Part shown: piece after piece, positions 16,870-24,010 of the stretch
Numbering within the stretch: position 1 is the stretch's first letter
How the letters are laid out: every line of letters starts with the position of its first letter
Source of the DNA: Planomicrobium sp. CPCC 101110
GTDB lineage: Bacteria > Bacillota > Bacilli > Bacillales_A > Planococcaceae
Assembly (NCBI RefSeq): GCF_007859395.1
Contig: NZ_VOHD01000009.1
Coordinates: forward strand, 124,001 to 188,000
Direction of reading: 5' to 3'
DNA length: 64,000 nt
Translations under genes and position numbers: made by a program
Notes under the pieces: generated by a model
The model's input: the letters and a program-made list of their open reading frames with translations, nothing else
Database searches by the model: none
What the model was told of the DNA's origin: nothing

Positions 16870-17721
16870 TCAAACAACCAAACGGATCTTGTTTCCCGCT
16901 GGGTCTTTTGTTTCCAGAAAATCCTCATGGAACGAAACTTCCGCTCCGATTTCATGAAGCCGAGCAGCTGTCGCACTTCGTTTCTCCTCGGTATCAAAGA
17001 TCAAAGTATAGTAATCCAATCCAGCAGCTTTCTCGGGAAGCGCCGGGATGCCGACACCGTTCCAGACGTTCAGGCCGATATGATGGTGGTATTTCCGGTC
17101 GGCTATGAACAATGCTTGCCGCCCCATTGAAGCAACAATTTGAAAGCCCAGGCCAGCCACATAAAAATGTTCCGCTTGTGCAAGATCCGATACATGCAGA
17201 TGAATATGCCCCATAACGGCGCCAGCCGGCATTCCTTGCCACGTTTCGCCGGATTCCTGTGCAGCCTTGACGATCCCTTCCGCATCAAGCGGATCGACCG
17301 CCATTGCAACTTCATCGTTATTCCAATTCCATTTTGCAGCATCCCGGTCCCGGTAAATTTCAATCCCATTTCCTTCGGGGTCCGACAAATACAGCGCTTC
17401 ACTCACCAAGTGGTCCGACGAACCAAGCCCGATGCCCCTGTAATGAAGATGAATCAAAATTTTCCCCAGCTCTTTGCGGTTTGGAAGCAAAATCGCAAAA
17501 TGATAAAGGCCTGCATAACGCCCTTGTTTCGGCAATAGCCCTTCAACTGTTTCAAGAACTAACAACGTCCGTCCTGCTACTCCTAGTTCCGCCCTTTTTT
17601 CTGTGCGGGACAGCACGCTAAAACCGATCGTCTCTGTATAAAACTGAATCATTTTCGTTAGATCCAATACTTTCAATCCTACTTGGGCCACATAAGTGAC
17701 CGGTTTTTGATGGAAATTCAT
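16870..17721 (-). CDS. catE: VOC family ring-cleavage dioxygenase, CatE-like (catechol 2,3-dioxygenase)
   Basis: A 283-residue two-domain VOC enzyme, matching B. subtilis CatE in length (about 285). Domain 1 (about residues 8-125) and domain 2 (about 165-283) each carry the VOC fold; metal ligand candidates are the His of MGHIHLHVSDL, the His cluster YHHHIGLN, and Glu near the end of domain 2 (FHEDFLETKDPAGN). Such enzymes open catechols with Fe(II). It is transcribed divergently from an HxlR-type regulator with an operator-like palindrome 20 bases upstream of its start, consistent with catechol or quinone induction. Confidence 0.88.
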   Translation of the reverse strand: MNFHQKPVTYVAQVGLKVLDLTKMIQFYTETIGFSVLSRTEKRAELGVAGRTLLVLETVEGLLPKQGRYAGLYHFAILLPNRKELGKILIHLHYRGIGLGSSDHLVSEALYLSDPEGNGIEIYRDRDAAKWNWNNDEVAMAVDPLDAEGIVKAAQESGETWQGMPAGAVMGHIHLHVSDLAQAEHFYVAGLGFQIVASMGRQALFIADRKYHHHIGLNVWNGVGIPALPEKAAGLDYYTLIFDTEEKRSATAARLHEIGAEVSFHEDFLETKDPAGNKIRLVV

Positions 17722-17741
17722 ATGCTTCTTTCCCTTCCTTC

Positions 17742-17760
17742 TAGTTACTTTATGTAACTA
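17742..17760. promoter_or_regulatory. Operator-like palindrome between catE and HxlR regulator
   Basis: Perfect inverted repeat TAGTTAC, TTTAT, GTAACTA in the divergent intergenic region, close to the catE start. Size and placement fit a dimeric winged-helix repressor site; the adjacent regulator is the obvious candidate. Confidence 0.6.
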
Positions 17761-17807
17761 ATTTTATTTTAATAACAATAAGTTGTCAAGTAACCTTATT
17801 CTTTTAA

Positions 17808-17835
17808 TTTACAGTATTTTTTGCTATTATATATA
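17808..17835 (+). promoter_or_regulatory. Promoter of HxlR regulator
   Basis: TTTACA (17808-17813), a 16-base spacer, TATATA (17830-17835), with the regulator's start codon close behind. The -10 choice is ambiguous because TATTAT overlaps at 17825-17830. Confidence 0.45.
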
Positions 17836-17851
17836 GAAAGGAGTGAGGAAT

Positions 17852-18175
17852 ATGGATACATCCCTTATTTGCCCGCGTTTTGAAAGTGCCATTTCAATTT
17901 TGAGCCAGCGCTGGACAGGCTTAATCATATATCAATTATTATCAGGGCCTCAGCGCTTCAGCCAGTTGACCGAAGCTATTGGCATAAGCGGCCGTCTGTT
18001 GTCCGAACGGCTGAAAAATTTGGAAGCGAGCGGTCTTGTGACCCGTACTGTCTATCCGGAAACACCCGTGCGGATTGAATACTGTTTGACCGAGAAAGGC
18101 ATTGCATTAAAACCGGTCATGGATGAAATCCAAAGCTGGTCCCAAACCTGGGTGGAACCGATTGAAACCAAATAA
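17852..18175 (+). CDS. HxlR/DUF24 family regulator, YodB/CatR-like thiol sensor
   Basis: A 107-residue winged-helix HxlR protein. It begins MDTSLICPRFESAISIL and continues QRWTGLIIYQLLSGPQRF..LTEAIGISGRLLSERLKNLE, the pattern of B. subtilis YodB and CatR (CPKMESAFSLLGKRW in YodB). The conserved N-terminal redox cysteine is present as Cys7. YodB/CatR repress azoreductase and catDE genes and are inactivated by quinones and diamide through that cysteine. The divergent neighbour is a CatE-like dioxygenase, which fits a CatR role. The ATG at 17852 is favoured by AGGAG 9 bases upstream over the GTG at 17843. Confidence 0.88.
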   Translation: MDTSLICPRFESAISILSQRWTGLIIYQLLSGPQRFSQLTEAIGISGRLLSERLKNLEASGLVTRTVYPETPVRIEYCLTEKGIALKPVMDEIQSWSQTWVEPIETK

Positions 18176-18208
18176 AACAGCTTATCCATCAATAGGATAA
18201 GCTGTTTT
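18174..18208. terminator. Bidirectional terminator shared by convergent genes
   Basis: AAAACAGCTTATCC / GGATAAGCTGTTTT, a 14-pair stem overlapping the stop codons of both the rightward HxlR gene and the leftward PAS-STAS gene. Confidence 0.92.
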
Positions 18209-18968
18209 ATTTGGTCTGGTGCTGAATAATGTATTTCAGCCCCTCATAGGCTGTACCGAATGTTTTTGTTTTGCTTTCCAGTTTCACAATGGACATCGCC
18301 AGCTTAGGGTTGATGCCGACTAAGATGCATTCGGTTCCAATAAGCTTCAAACTATCCGTCAACATTTGAATCTGGTAGCGAATTTGGTTTTCAAACTCCG
18401 TAATCCCGCTCAAATCAACGAGAACGTGTTCTATGCCTTTTTCTGAGCATTCCGCCAGAATCGTGGCCAGCAGCTGATCCGAACGGTCTTTATCAAACTC
18501 CCCAATAAGCGGAAGCGCTATCGTCTTCTCCCAAATGTTCAGAATGGGAATAGAGAGCTCCTTGATCAGCTTCTCACTTCGCTTTTGCTCTTCTGCCTGT
18601 GTTGTGACATCCATCAGCATCACAATATAGCCTTCAATTGCATCTTCCGCATTTTTAATCGGCGTTATGACAATATCAGTTACAAATTCATTGCGGATGG
18701 TAATTCTGGACCGGTGAGTTTCGTTCAGCTGTTTCATAAGCTGCTTCTGCCGATCCGGCTGCTTGTGAAAACTGTCCATATTCATGCCGATCAGCTCCCG
18801 GCAATCAGACAGGCCAAATAACGGGACAACATCTGTAAGCAGCCTGCATGCTTCAGTGTTCATCCATCTTACGGTATAAGAAGTATCGGCAATTATAATA
18901 GTTTCTCCAATATAGTCCAGGGCATGTAACAGTGATATCGAATCCGGTATTGCTCCTATTGCGGCCAT
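18207..18968 (-). CDS. PAS-STAS protein (stressosome-related, YtvA-like layout)
   Basis: A 253-residue cytoplasmic protein: PAS domain (about residues 14-125, GETIIIADTSYTVRWMNTEA through GYIVMLMDVT), linker helix, and STAS domain (about 140-250, IALPLIGEFDKDRSDQLL, VLVDLSGITEFENQ). The order is that of B. subtilis YtvA, but the PAS domain lacks the flavin-binding LOV motif GxNCRFLQ, so it is not predicted to sense blue light. The two Thr phosphorylation sites of RsbR STAS domains are replaced (FDKDR, EFENQ). The sensory ligand is unknown. Gene stands alone. Confidence 0.82.
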   Translation of the reverse strand: MAAIGAIPDSISLLHALDYIGETIIIADTSYTVRWMNTEACRLLTDVVPLFGLSDCRELIGMNMDSFHKQPDRQKQLMKQLNETHRSRITIRNEFVTDIVITPIKNAEDAIEGYIVMLMDVTTQAEEQKRSEKLIKELSIPILNIWEKTIALPLIGEFDKDRSDQLLATILAECSEKGIEHVLVDLSGITEFENQIRYQIQMLTDSLKLIGTECILVGINPKLAMSIVKLESKTKTFGTAYEGLKYIIQHQTK

Positions 18969-19067
18969 AGTCTTCCACCTTATCAGTCATTTTGGTATTT
19001 ACCTTATACCCATTATCGCATAAGACTATTCCTGCCGCTCCATTATATGTTCAGCCTTGCCAAAAGA

Positions 19068-19096
19068 AAGAAGCATACGGTAGAAGCATGCTTCTT
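19068..19096 (-). terminator. Terminator of ABC-F gene
   Basis: AAGAAGCAT / ATGCTTCTT stem followed by TCTTTTGG on the minus strand, 33 bases past the stop. Confidence 0.78.
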
Positions 19097-19128
19097 GTCT
19101 TCCGGAATTCAGCTGGCTAACCGGACTG

Positions 19129-20763
19129 TCATTTCACAGCCAGCGCCTTTTTCTTTTCTCTTGCAAAGCTGTAGTTTCCATCAAAACGTTCAATTGTTTC
19201 GTCGCGCAGCCAATAGGTGACCGGAAAGAGTTTGTCCAAGAAATACCGGTCATGCGAGACCGAAACAATGGTTCCCGGAAAATCGGAGAGCGCCTCTTCC
19301 ATCACTTCTTTCGCCTCCAAATCCAAGTGGTTCGTCGGTTCATCCAAAACAAGTAAATTGTGGTCCATATGCATCAGCTGGGCCAGCCGGAGCCGCATCC
19401 GTTCCCCGCCGCTCAATTGCCGGACTGGCTGGAATACCATGTTCCCAAAAAACAGAAACTTCGCCAGGAGTGGACGGGCATCATATTCGGAAACCGGCAC
19501 TACATCCCGGAATTCTTGGATAATGGTACGGTCGTTATCCATTTCCAAAGTATGCTGGGACAAATAGCCGATTGAAAGTCCGCTGCCAAGCCGAATCTCC
19601 CCGGCATCCACCGGCTCATTCCCTAAAATCATATTCAGAAGGGTCGTTTTCCCCGTTCCATTGGAGCCGACGATTGCAACGCGCTCCCCGTACCGAATAT
19701 GCATGGAAACATCATGAAATAAAATTCTGTCGCCAAATTCCTTCCAAACGTCCTCCATGCGTACAACGTCTTTACCGCTCCGGTCTTTTGCCTGAAAATG
19801 GAGAGCCATCTGTTTTTTCGACAATACGGGGCGCGCCAGTACATCAATTCGCGCCAACGCTTTTTCCATGCTTTTGGCTCTTCTGTGCATGCCCGCATTC
19901 GGCGGATTGGCCCGGTTCGCCCACTCCTTCAGCCGCTTGATCGTTTCTTTCATTTTCTGTATTTTCTTTTGCTGGTCCTGATACTGCTGGAATTCGATCA
20001 AGAGCCGGGCTTCCCGCTCTTTTACATATGCAGAGTAGTTCCCTTTGTATTGGATCAAATCCCCTTGGTCAAGTTCCCAAATATGAGTCACTGTTTCATC
20101 AAGAAAATAGCGGTCATGCGAAACCAGCACAATCGTCCCTTTATAGTGGGCAATGAATCCGGCTAGCCACTCAATGGCTTCCAGATCCAAATGGTTGGTC
20201 GGTTCGTCGAGCAACAACAGATCCGGCTGCTGCAGCAACAATTTTGCAAGCCCCACTTTTGTACGTTCGCCCCCGCTTAGATGGCCCCACTTCTCGGACT
20301 TCAAATGCTTGATCTTCAACCCGTTCAGCACTTGGTCCATCCGGACATCAATCTCATACCCGCCCCGCTGAATAAAGTCATCTTGCAGCTTGCCGTAGCG
20401 CGATAGGAGCCGTTCCATTTCTTCCGGAGAAGCTGTTGCCATGGCATTTTCCATTGCAGCCAATTGCATTTGGACCGCTGCCAATTCTGAGAAAACGTCC
20501 GATAACAATTGGTAAACCGGCAGTTCCCCATCCTCATACGGAGACTGCTTCAATAATCCGACCGCACTTCCCTTTTTCCAGGTGACCGTTCCTTCAGTAG
20601 GCTGCAAAGCGCCTGCCAGCACATTCAGCAGCGCTGTTTTCCCTTCTCCATTGCGGCCTACCAAGCCGATTCGCTGGCCCTCCGCCACTTCGCCTTTTAT
20701 ATGATTGAATAATTTTTGTGTCGCAAAATGACACATGATCTGTTGGAATTGGCTAATAATCAT
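19129..20763 (-). CDS. ABC-F ATPase, probable ribosome-protection antibiotic resistance factor
   Basis: A 544-residue soluble protein with two ABC modules and no membrane domain. Walker A motifs are GRNGEGKT (residues 36-43) and GSNGTGKTT in the second half; signature motifs LSGGERTKVGLAK and LSGGERMRLRLAQ; Walker B LLLLDEPTNHLDLE and LLVLDEPTNHLDLE. A charged interdomain linker (KKIQKMKETIKRLKEWANRANPPNAGMHRRAKSM region) would reach the ribosomal peptidyl centre. ABC-F proteins displace drugs or rescue stalled ribosomes. The ATG at 20763 follows AAAGGGAG; in-frame codons back to 20823 lie inside the attenuator hairpin. The leader is an attenuator, as in vmlR and lmo0919. Confidence 0.92.
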   Translation of the reverse strand: MIISQFQQIMCHFATQKLFNHIKGEVAEGQRIGLVGRNGEGKTALLNVLAGALQPTEGTVTWKKGSAVGLLKQSPYEDGELPVYQLLSDVFSELAAVQMQLAAMENAMATASPEEMERLLSRYGKLQDDFIQRGGYEIDVRMDQVLNGLKIKHLKSEKWGHLSGGERTKVGLAKLLLQQPDLLLLDEPTNHLDLEAIEWLAGFIAHYKGTIVLVSHDRYFLDETVTHIWELDQGDLIQYKGNYSAYVKEREARLLIEFQQYQDQQKKIQKMKETIKRLKEWANRANPPNAGMHRRAKSMEKALARIDVLARPVLSKKQMALHFQAKDRSGKDVVRMEDVWKEFGDRILFHDVSMHIRYGERVAIVGSNGTGKTTLLNMILGNEPVDAGEIRLGSGLSIGYLSQHTLEMDNDRTIIQEFRDVVPVSEYDARPLLAKFLFFGNMVFQPVRQLSGGERMRLRLAQLMHMDHNLLVLDEPTNHLDLEAKEVMEEALSDFPGTIVSVSHDRYFLDKLFPVTYWLRDETIERFDGNYSFAREKKKALAVK

Positions 20764-20801
20764 CGTGCTCTCCCTTTCGTCGAAGAGACGCAGCCATAGA
20801 A

Positions 20802-20831
20802 AAAAGGCCATGCACAGACGCATGCCCTTTT
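20802..20831 (-). terminator. Attenuator terminator in ABC-F leader
   Basis: On the minus strand AAAAGGGCATGC, loop GTCTGT, GCATGGCCTTTT (11 of 12 pairs), followed by TTCT. It lies between the leader peptide stop and the ABC-F start, so it would end most transcripts early. Confidence 0.85.
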
Positions 20832-20859
20832 AAAAAATCCGTTCGCAGGCAGATGTCTC

Positions 20860-20997
20860 TTACTGGTTATTTTCACTCCATGCAGTTGTCTGTAAAAGGA
20901 CAGACTTGTCCAGTGCAGCTACTCCGGTGAAAAAAACGGCATGAAGGATGTACAAATATTGTTCACATTCCGACATGCGCTTACCAGTATGATTCAT
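20860..20997 (-). CDS. Leader peptide of ABC-F attenuator, 45 residues
   Basis: A short gene with an excellent ribosome binding site (AAGGAGGTGGG) 4-5 bases from ATG at 20997 and TAA at 20860-20862. The product begins MNHTGKRMSE and ends AWSENNQ. Codons ~30-38 (DKSVLLQTT) overlie the GTCTGT/ACAGAC hairpin that competes with the antiterminator. A ribosome stalled by an antibiotic on this frame would therefore free the antiterminating arm. The peptide itself is probably dispensable. Promoter at 21027-21055. Confidence 0.8.
   Translation of the reverse strand: MNHTGKRMSECEQYLYILHAVFFTGVAALDKSVLLQTTAWSENNQ
20879..20905 (-). promoter_or_regulatory. Alternative RNA pairing region (anti-antiterminator / antiterminator)
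   Basis: Minus strand: GTCTGT (20905-20900) can pair with ACAGAC (20893-20888) as hairpin 1. Alternatively ACAGAC plus GCATG (20883-20879) can pair with CATGC-GTCTGT (20824-20814), the 5' arm end and loop of the terminator, giving 11 pairs with a 4-base bulge. The two states are mutually exclusive. Confidence 0.7.
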
Positions 20998-21026
20998 CTT
21001 ACCCACCTCCTTCGTTCATTTCTTCC

Positions 21027-21055
21027 ATAATAAGCGAAGCTAAGAAAGCAGTCAA
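21027..21055 (-). promoter_or_regulatory. Sigma-A promoter of ABC-F attenuator transcript
   Basis: Minus strand TTGACT (21055-21050), 17-base spacer, TATTAT (21032-21027). The start point near 21020 gives a leader of about 257 bases. Confidence 0.8.
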
Positions 21056-21089
21056 CAGAAATCAGAATATTCTTTTCAGCATCAAAAAA

Positions 21090-21115
21090 AGAACAGGACC
21101 GTATCTTCCTGTTCT
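21090..21115 (-). terminator. Terminator of corA-like gene
   Basis: AGAACAGGA / TCCTGTTCT hairpin followed by TTTTTTT on the minus strand. Confidence 0.9.
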
Positions 21116-21123
21116 GTCTTTGC

Positions 21124-22062
21124 TCAGCCATTGTACTTTGATTTGGGATGGGATGTTTTCAAGACATCCCCAATCCAGCCCCGCCGTCTCAAGTAAAGGT
21201 ATAAGACCAAGGTAGTTAGTATGATTAACGTGAGCGCCATCGGGTAGCCAAATGACCAGTGAAGCTCTGGCATATTGTCAAAGTTCATGCCCCATAGACC
21301 GCCATAAGCCATGATTGGAGTAAACAATGTCGCCAAAACAGTCAAAGTTTTAGCAATTTCATTTCCCCGATAGCTGGCGATGACATTTTCCATATCGACC
21401 AAGTTATTGATTTCGTCTTCATAAGACTCAACCAGCATGGCGCAGCGGTCAATTCGCATGGATGTCCGGTAATATTCCGGCTCTTCTTGCACTTCTTTTC
21501 CAAACACTTCCGGAATCGCCATTTTGATTTCCAAAAAGCCGATAACAAGATGCTTCCAGAGAAAAATCTCATGACGGACATTTTGGACTTCCTCAAAAAT
21601 CTTCTTATTGTTTTTTTCCTGGATAGCCCACAATAAATTGTGGAGCCGTTCTTCAAAAAGGTCGATTTTTTTGAGAATCGCGTTAGACATTTTCCCGAGC
21701 AAAATCATCATGAGCTCGATTGATGATGAAGCGTTTTGCATCTGCCGAAGAATGGCTTCTTCGTCCAAATCTTCATCCCTTTCAAAAGCGATCTCGTTCG
21801 TTACCAATGCTTCCCGGGACAGATAAAAATGAAAAACGTCACGTGCGCTTCGCTGCTGCTGGCTTTGCCTAAACACCAAGGAGCCCCAAATTGCTTCATG
21901 TCCCGGGTTTGAAGTTTCCGTATGTAAAGCATTGACTGCTATGTTTTCTGATTCTTGAATCCACGAATGCATCCGCTTATTTTCCGGCATGAATTTCCGG
22001 AAATTTTGGTCCTCCACGTCCCCTTCTTGCCAAATCCCGTTTTCAAATGAATGCTGCGGCAT
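21124..22062 (-). CDS. corA: CorA family magnesium/divalent cation channel
   Basis: A 312-residue CorA-type channel. A long cytoplasmic N-terminal domain (about residues 1-250) with heptad-rich helices is followed by two membrane helices; the signature at the end of helix 1 is GGLWGMNFDNMPEL, a GMN motif with Trp in place of the usual Tyr (YGMNF), and the MPEL extracellular loop is intact. CorA forms pentamers taking up Mg2+. The ATG at 22062 has AAGGAGGG 8 bases upstream. Related to B. subtilis YfjQ. Confidence 0.92.
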   Translation of the reverse strand: MPQHSFENGIWQEGDVEDQNFRKFMPENKRMHSWIQESENIAVNALHTETSNPGHEAIWGSLVFRQSQQQRSARDVFHFYLSREALVTNEIAFERDEDLDEEAILRQMQNASSSIELMMILLGKMSNAILKKIDLFEERLHNLLWAIQEKNNKKIFEEVQNVRHEIFLWKHLVIGFLEIKMAIPEVFGKEVQEEPEYYRTSMRIDRCAMLVESYEDEINNLVDMENVIASYRGNEIAKTLTVLATLFTPIMAYGGLWGMNFDNMPELHWSFGYPMALTLIILTTLVLYLYLRRRGWIGDVLKTSHPKSKYNG

Positions 22063-22101
22063 TGCAAATCCCTCCTTATCCCTATAATGCGCTCGATTGA
22101 A

Positions 22102-22127
22102 AAAGCAAGCCGCCGCAGGCTTGCTTT
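22102..22127 (-). terminator. Terminator of 58-residue protein gene
   Basis: AAAGCAAGCC / GGCTTGCTTT hairpin followed by TTC on the minus strand; overlaps the stop codon. Confidence 0.82.
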
Positions 22128-22302
22128 ATTTATCGATTGGGTTGTTCTGATCAGTGTCTCTATATTTCTCATTCGAATTTTCTTTATACTCCAAATCCTT
22201 GTCCGGCAACAACTCAAAATCCTTCTCGGGCGCAGGCGGTGTATCCCTGTGCGGCTCGACTCTCGGGATCAACTCTTCGCCTTCGTGATTGTCCTTCTTC
22301 AT
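22126..22302 (-). CDS. Small hydrophilic protein, unknown function
   Basis: A 58-residue, charged, proline-containing protein (MKKDNHEGEELIPRVEPHRD to DTDQNNPIDK) predicted to be largely disordered, with no membrane segment. The ATG at 22302 is set by an ideal AGGAGGAG 6 bases upstream; longer in-frame starts lack sites. Small disordered proteins of this style are common in Planococcaceae without known roles. Confidence 0.7.
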   Translation of the reverse strand: MKKDNHEGEELIPRVEPHRDTPPAPEKDFELLPDKDLEYKENSNEKYRDTDQNNPIDK

Positions 22303-22391
22303 CGCTGCTCCTCCTAGGAATATGATTACTTTTAAAATACCCGTTTTGCTTTTCAAGTAATCTTTTTTAACCCTGTACAATTATTATTCCT

Positions 22392-22805
22392 TCAGTTTTT
22401 CACCAACGATTTGATTAGCGGAATATCATCCGGATATGCCAAATCCAATTCTTCGAGTTCATCAATCGGTTTCCAAGCAACATCTGCAATCCATTCGTCT
22501 CCTTCAAGAAGAGTGATTTCCCCGCTGATCAGTTCCACTCTGAAATAATGGAGTTCAAACGATACAGCATCATTTTCGTAAGTTCCGCTTTTCACCGTCA
22601 GTTCTTCAATAGCCCGGACCGTTAAACCGGTCTCTTCAAAAAACTCCCGTTCACAGCTTTCTTCTAATGTTTCGCCTGATTCTTGTCCGCCCGAGGGCAC
22701 CCCCCATTTTTTTTCTTCTTCAGGAGGGCCCTGCAGCACCAACAACACCTCATTCAATTCATTTATACAGACGCCGGCTGCGCCTTTCCAGTTCGACATT
22801 TCCAT
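22392..22805 (-). CDS. Nudix hydrolase
   Basis: A 137-residue Nudix protein with a full box, [22 protein letters not shown] (Gx5Ex7REUxEExGU) around residues 40-62. Nudix enzymes hydrolyse nucleoside diphosphates linked to other groups, often in sanitising damaged nucleotides; the substrate is not predictable here. Its ATG overlaps the stop of the GrpB-like gene (TGATG) with GGGAGAG upstream, so the two are translated in tandem. Confidence 0.9.
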   Translation of the reverse strand: MEMSNWKGAAGVCINELNEVLLVLQGPPEEEKKWGVPSGGQESGETLEESCEREFFEETGLTVRAIEELTVKSGTYENDAVSFELHYFRVELISGEITLLEGDEWIADVAWKPIDELEELDLAYPDDIPLIKSLVKN

Positions 22806-23311
22806 CAAATCTCTCCCATTGCTCGTTTTTCAATTTGCCGCACCATGATGTCTTTTCCTTCAATATACTTTTCGATGTTGCAAGGAAATTCTTTTGCCAG
22901 CTTCTTTTTTAACGTACCATATTCTTCTGCAATCCGGGGATTTTCCCGAAGATAATCGCGGAAAGCCAAGTGCCGTATAATTTCCATATTTCCTTCTTGA
23001 TAGATGTGAATATGATGGGTGCGCTCATCTCCGCCCCGTTGATAATAACGCCTGCCGGGAAGCCCGTTTTCCCCCTTGGAAATATAGCCTAATTTCACCA
23101 AATCATTATCGAACCGATCGATTTTTTCAATATCCCTGACCACTGGCATCAAATCAATCACCGGTTTTGCTGCCATTCCTTGAACCGAGGTGCTTCCAAT
23201 GTGATGAACTGCCAGACACTCTTCTCCAAGCACCTTTTGAATTTCGCTTGATGCAAGTTCAAATTGCTGTTTCCATTTGGGATTGAATTCGGTGACCGTT
23301 ACTTTCCTCAT
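22805..23311 (-). CDS. GrpB/UPF0157 family protein (nucleotidyltransferase fold)
   Basis: A 168-residue protein with the UPF0157 pattern: [40 protein letters not shown] and [12 protein letters not shown]. The GSTSV..KPVIDL segment resembles the GS..D active site of nucleotidyltransferases, and the same domain is fused to CoaE in some actinobacteria. Activity unproven. First gene of a two-gene unit with the Nudix hydrolase. The ATG has an adequate site (AAAGGGGGAGAAAG). Confidence 0.88.
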   Translation of the reverse strand: MRKVTVTEFNPKWKQQFELASSEIQKVLGEECLAVHHIGSTSVQGMAAKPVIDLMPVVRDIEKIDRFDNDLVKLGYISKGENGLPGRRYYQRGGDERTHHIHIYQEGNMEIIRHLAFRDYLRENPRIAEEYGTLKKKLAKEFPCNIEKYIEGKDIMVRQIEKRAMGEI

Positions 23312-23342
23312 CTTTCTCCCCCTTTAATATTCACGAGAAAAA

Positions 23343-23364
23343 GCGGCTTGCCACTGCAAGCCGC
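23343..23364 (-). terminator. Terminator of GNAT gene
   Basis: GCGGCTTGC / GCAAGCCGC hairpin with a 4-base loop, then TTTTTC on the minus strand. Confidence 0.9.
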
Positions 23365-23380
23365 CGTTCACTCTATCTAT

Positions 23381-23854
23381 TTACTCTGCCGCTTTACTGT
23401 ATGCATCGTCCAACCTTAAACCGTGTGTTGCATCCGGCAACCCAAGGTCTGCCGAAAATCCATTTGCCCGGTAAAAAGCATCTGCATTAGCAGAATCTGT
23501 CCGCACTACAATTTCGCTGAAATGATCACGGCCATGATCGATAATCTTCTTTAATAACATCGTACCAATCCCTTGTCTGCGCACATGCTGGGAAATATAA
23601 AACCTGCGCAGTCTGCCAATGCCGCCTTTGGTTGAATAAGGGTCGCGATTCAGACCGCCGATGGCTACAAGTTCATCCCGTTCATCCCACACACCGTAAA
23701 GCACTTCGCCCGCCTGGTTAAATGTATTGGTGCCATCCTGATACTGGCTGACCAACCGCTTAAGAAAGCGATATCCTTCGGCTTCACTTTCTTCCACTAA
23801 CTTTGAGACATCCACCGTTGTTAAATCATCGATTTCTTTTAGTTTTACGGTCAT
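23381..23854 (-). CDS. GNAT family N-acetyltransferase
   Basis: A 157-residue acetyltransferase with a complete acetyl-CoA motif (YISQHVRRQGIGTMLLKKIIDHG) and the C-terminal YRANGF element. Substrate unknown. GAGG lies upstream of the ATG. Monocistronic, closed by its own terminator. Confidence 0.9.
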   Translation of the reverse strand: MTVKLKEIDDLTTVDVSKLVEESEAEGYRFLKRLVSQYQDGTNTFNQAGEVLYGVWDERDELVAIGGLNRDPYSTKGGIGRLRRFYISQHVRRQGIGTMLLKKIIDHGRDHFSEIVVRTDSANADAFYRANGFSADLGLPDATHGLRLDDAYSKAAE

Positions 23855-23969
23855 ATTGTAGCCTCCTCATTATGGTGTGCATGGTTTCGCCATGGTCTTG
23901 CATGTTCTTATTCAGTGTATAGGAGTTCCTTTACGAATTCCAGCATGCAATCAGAATTTTCTAGCAACT

Positions 23970-24007
23970 AAAAAGAGAAACTGTGCAGTTGCACAGTTTC
24001 TCTTTTT
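23970..24007 (-). terminator. Terminator of the Tat/GMC dehydrogenase operon
   Basis: AAAAAGAGAAACTGTGCA / TGCACAGTTTCTCTTTTT, 18-base arms with a 2-base centre, just past the tatC stop. Confidence 0.93.
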
Positions 24008-24010
24008 CTT

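Noticed and set aside
20764..20823. Upstream extension of the ABC-F gene
   Set aside because: The extra 20 codons lie within the attenuator hairpin and lack a ribosome binding site; AAAGGGAG precedes the ATG at 20763.
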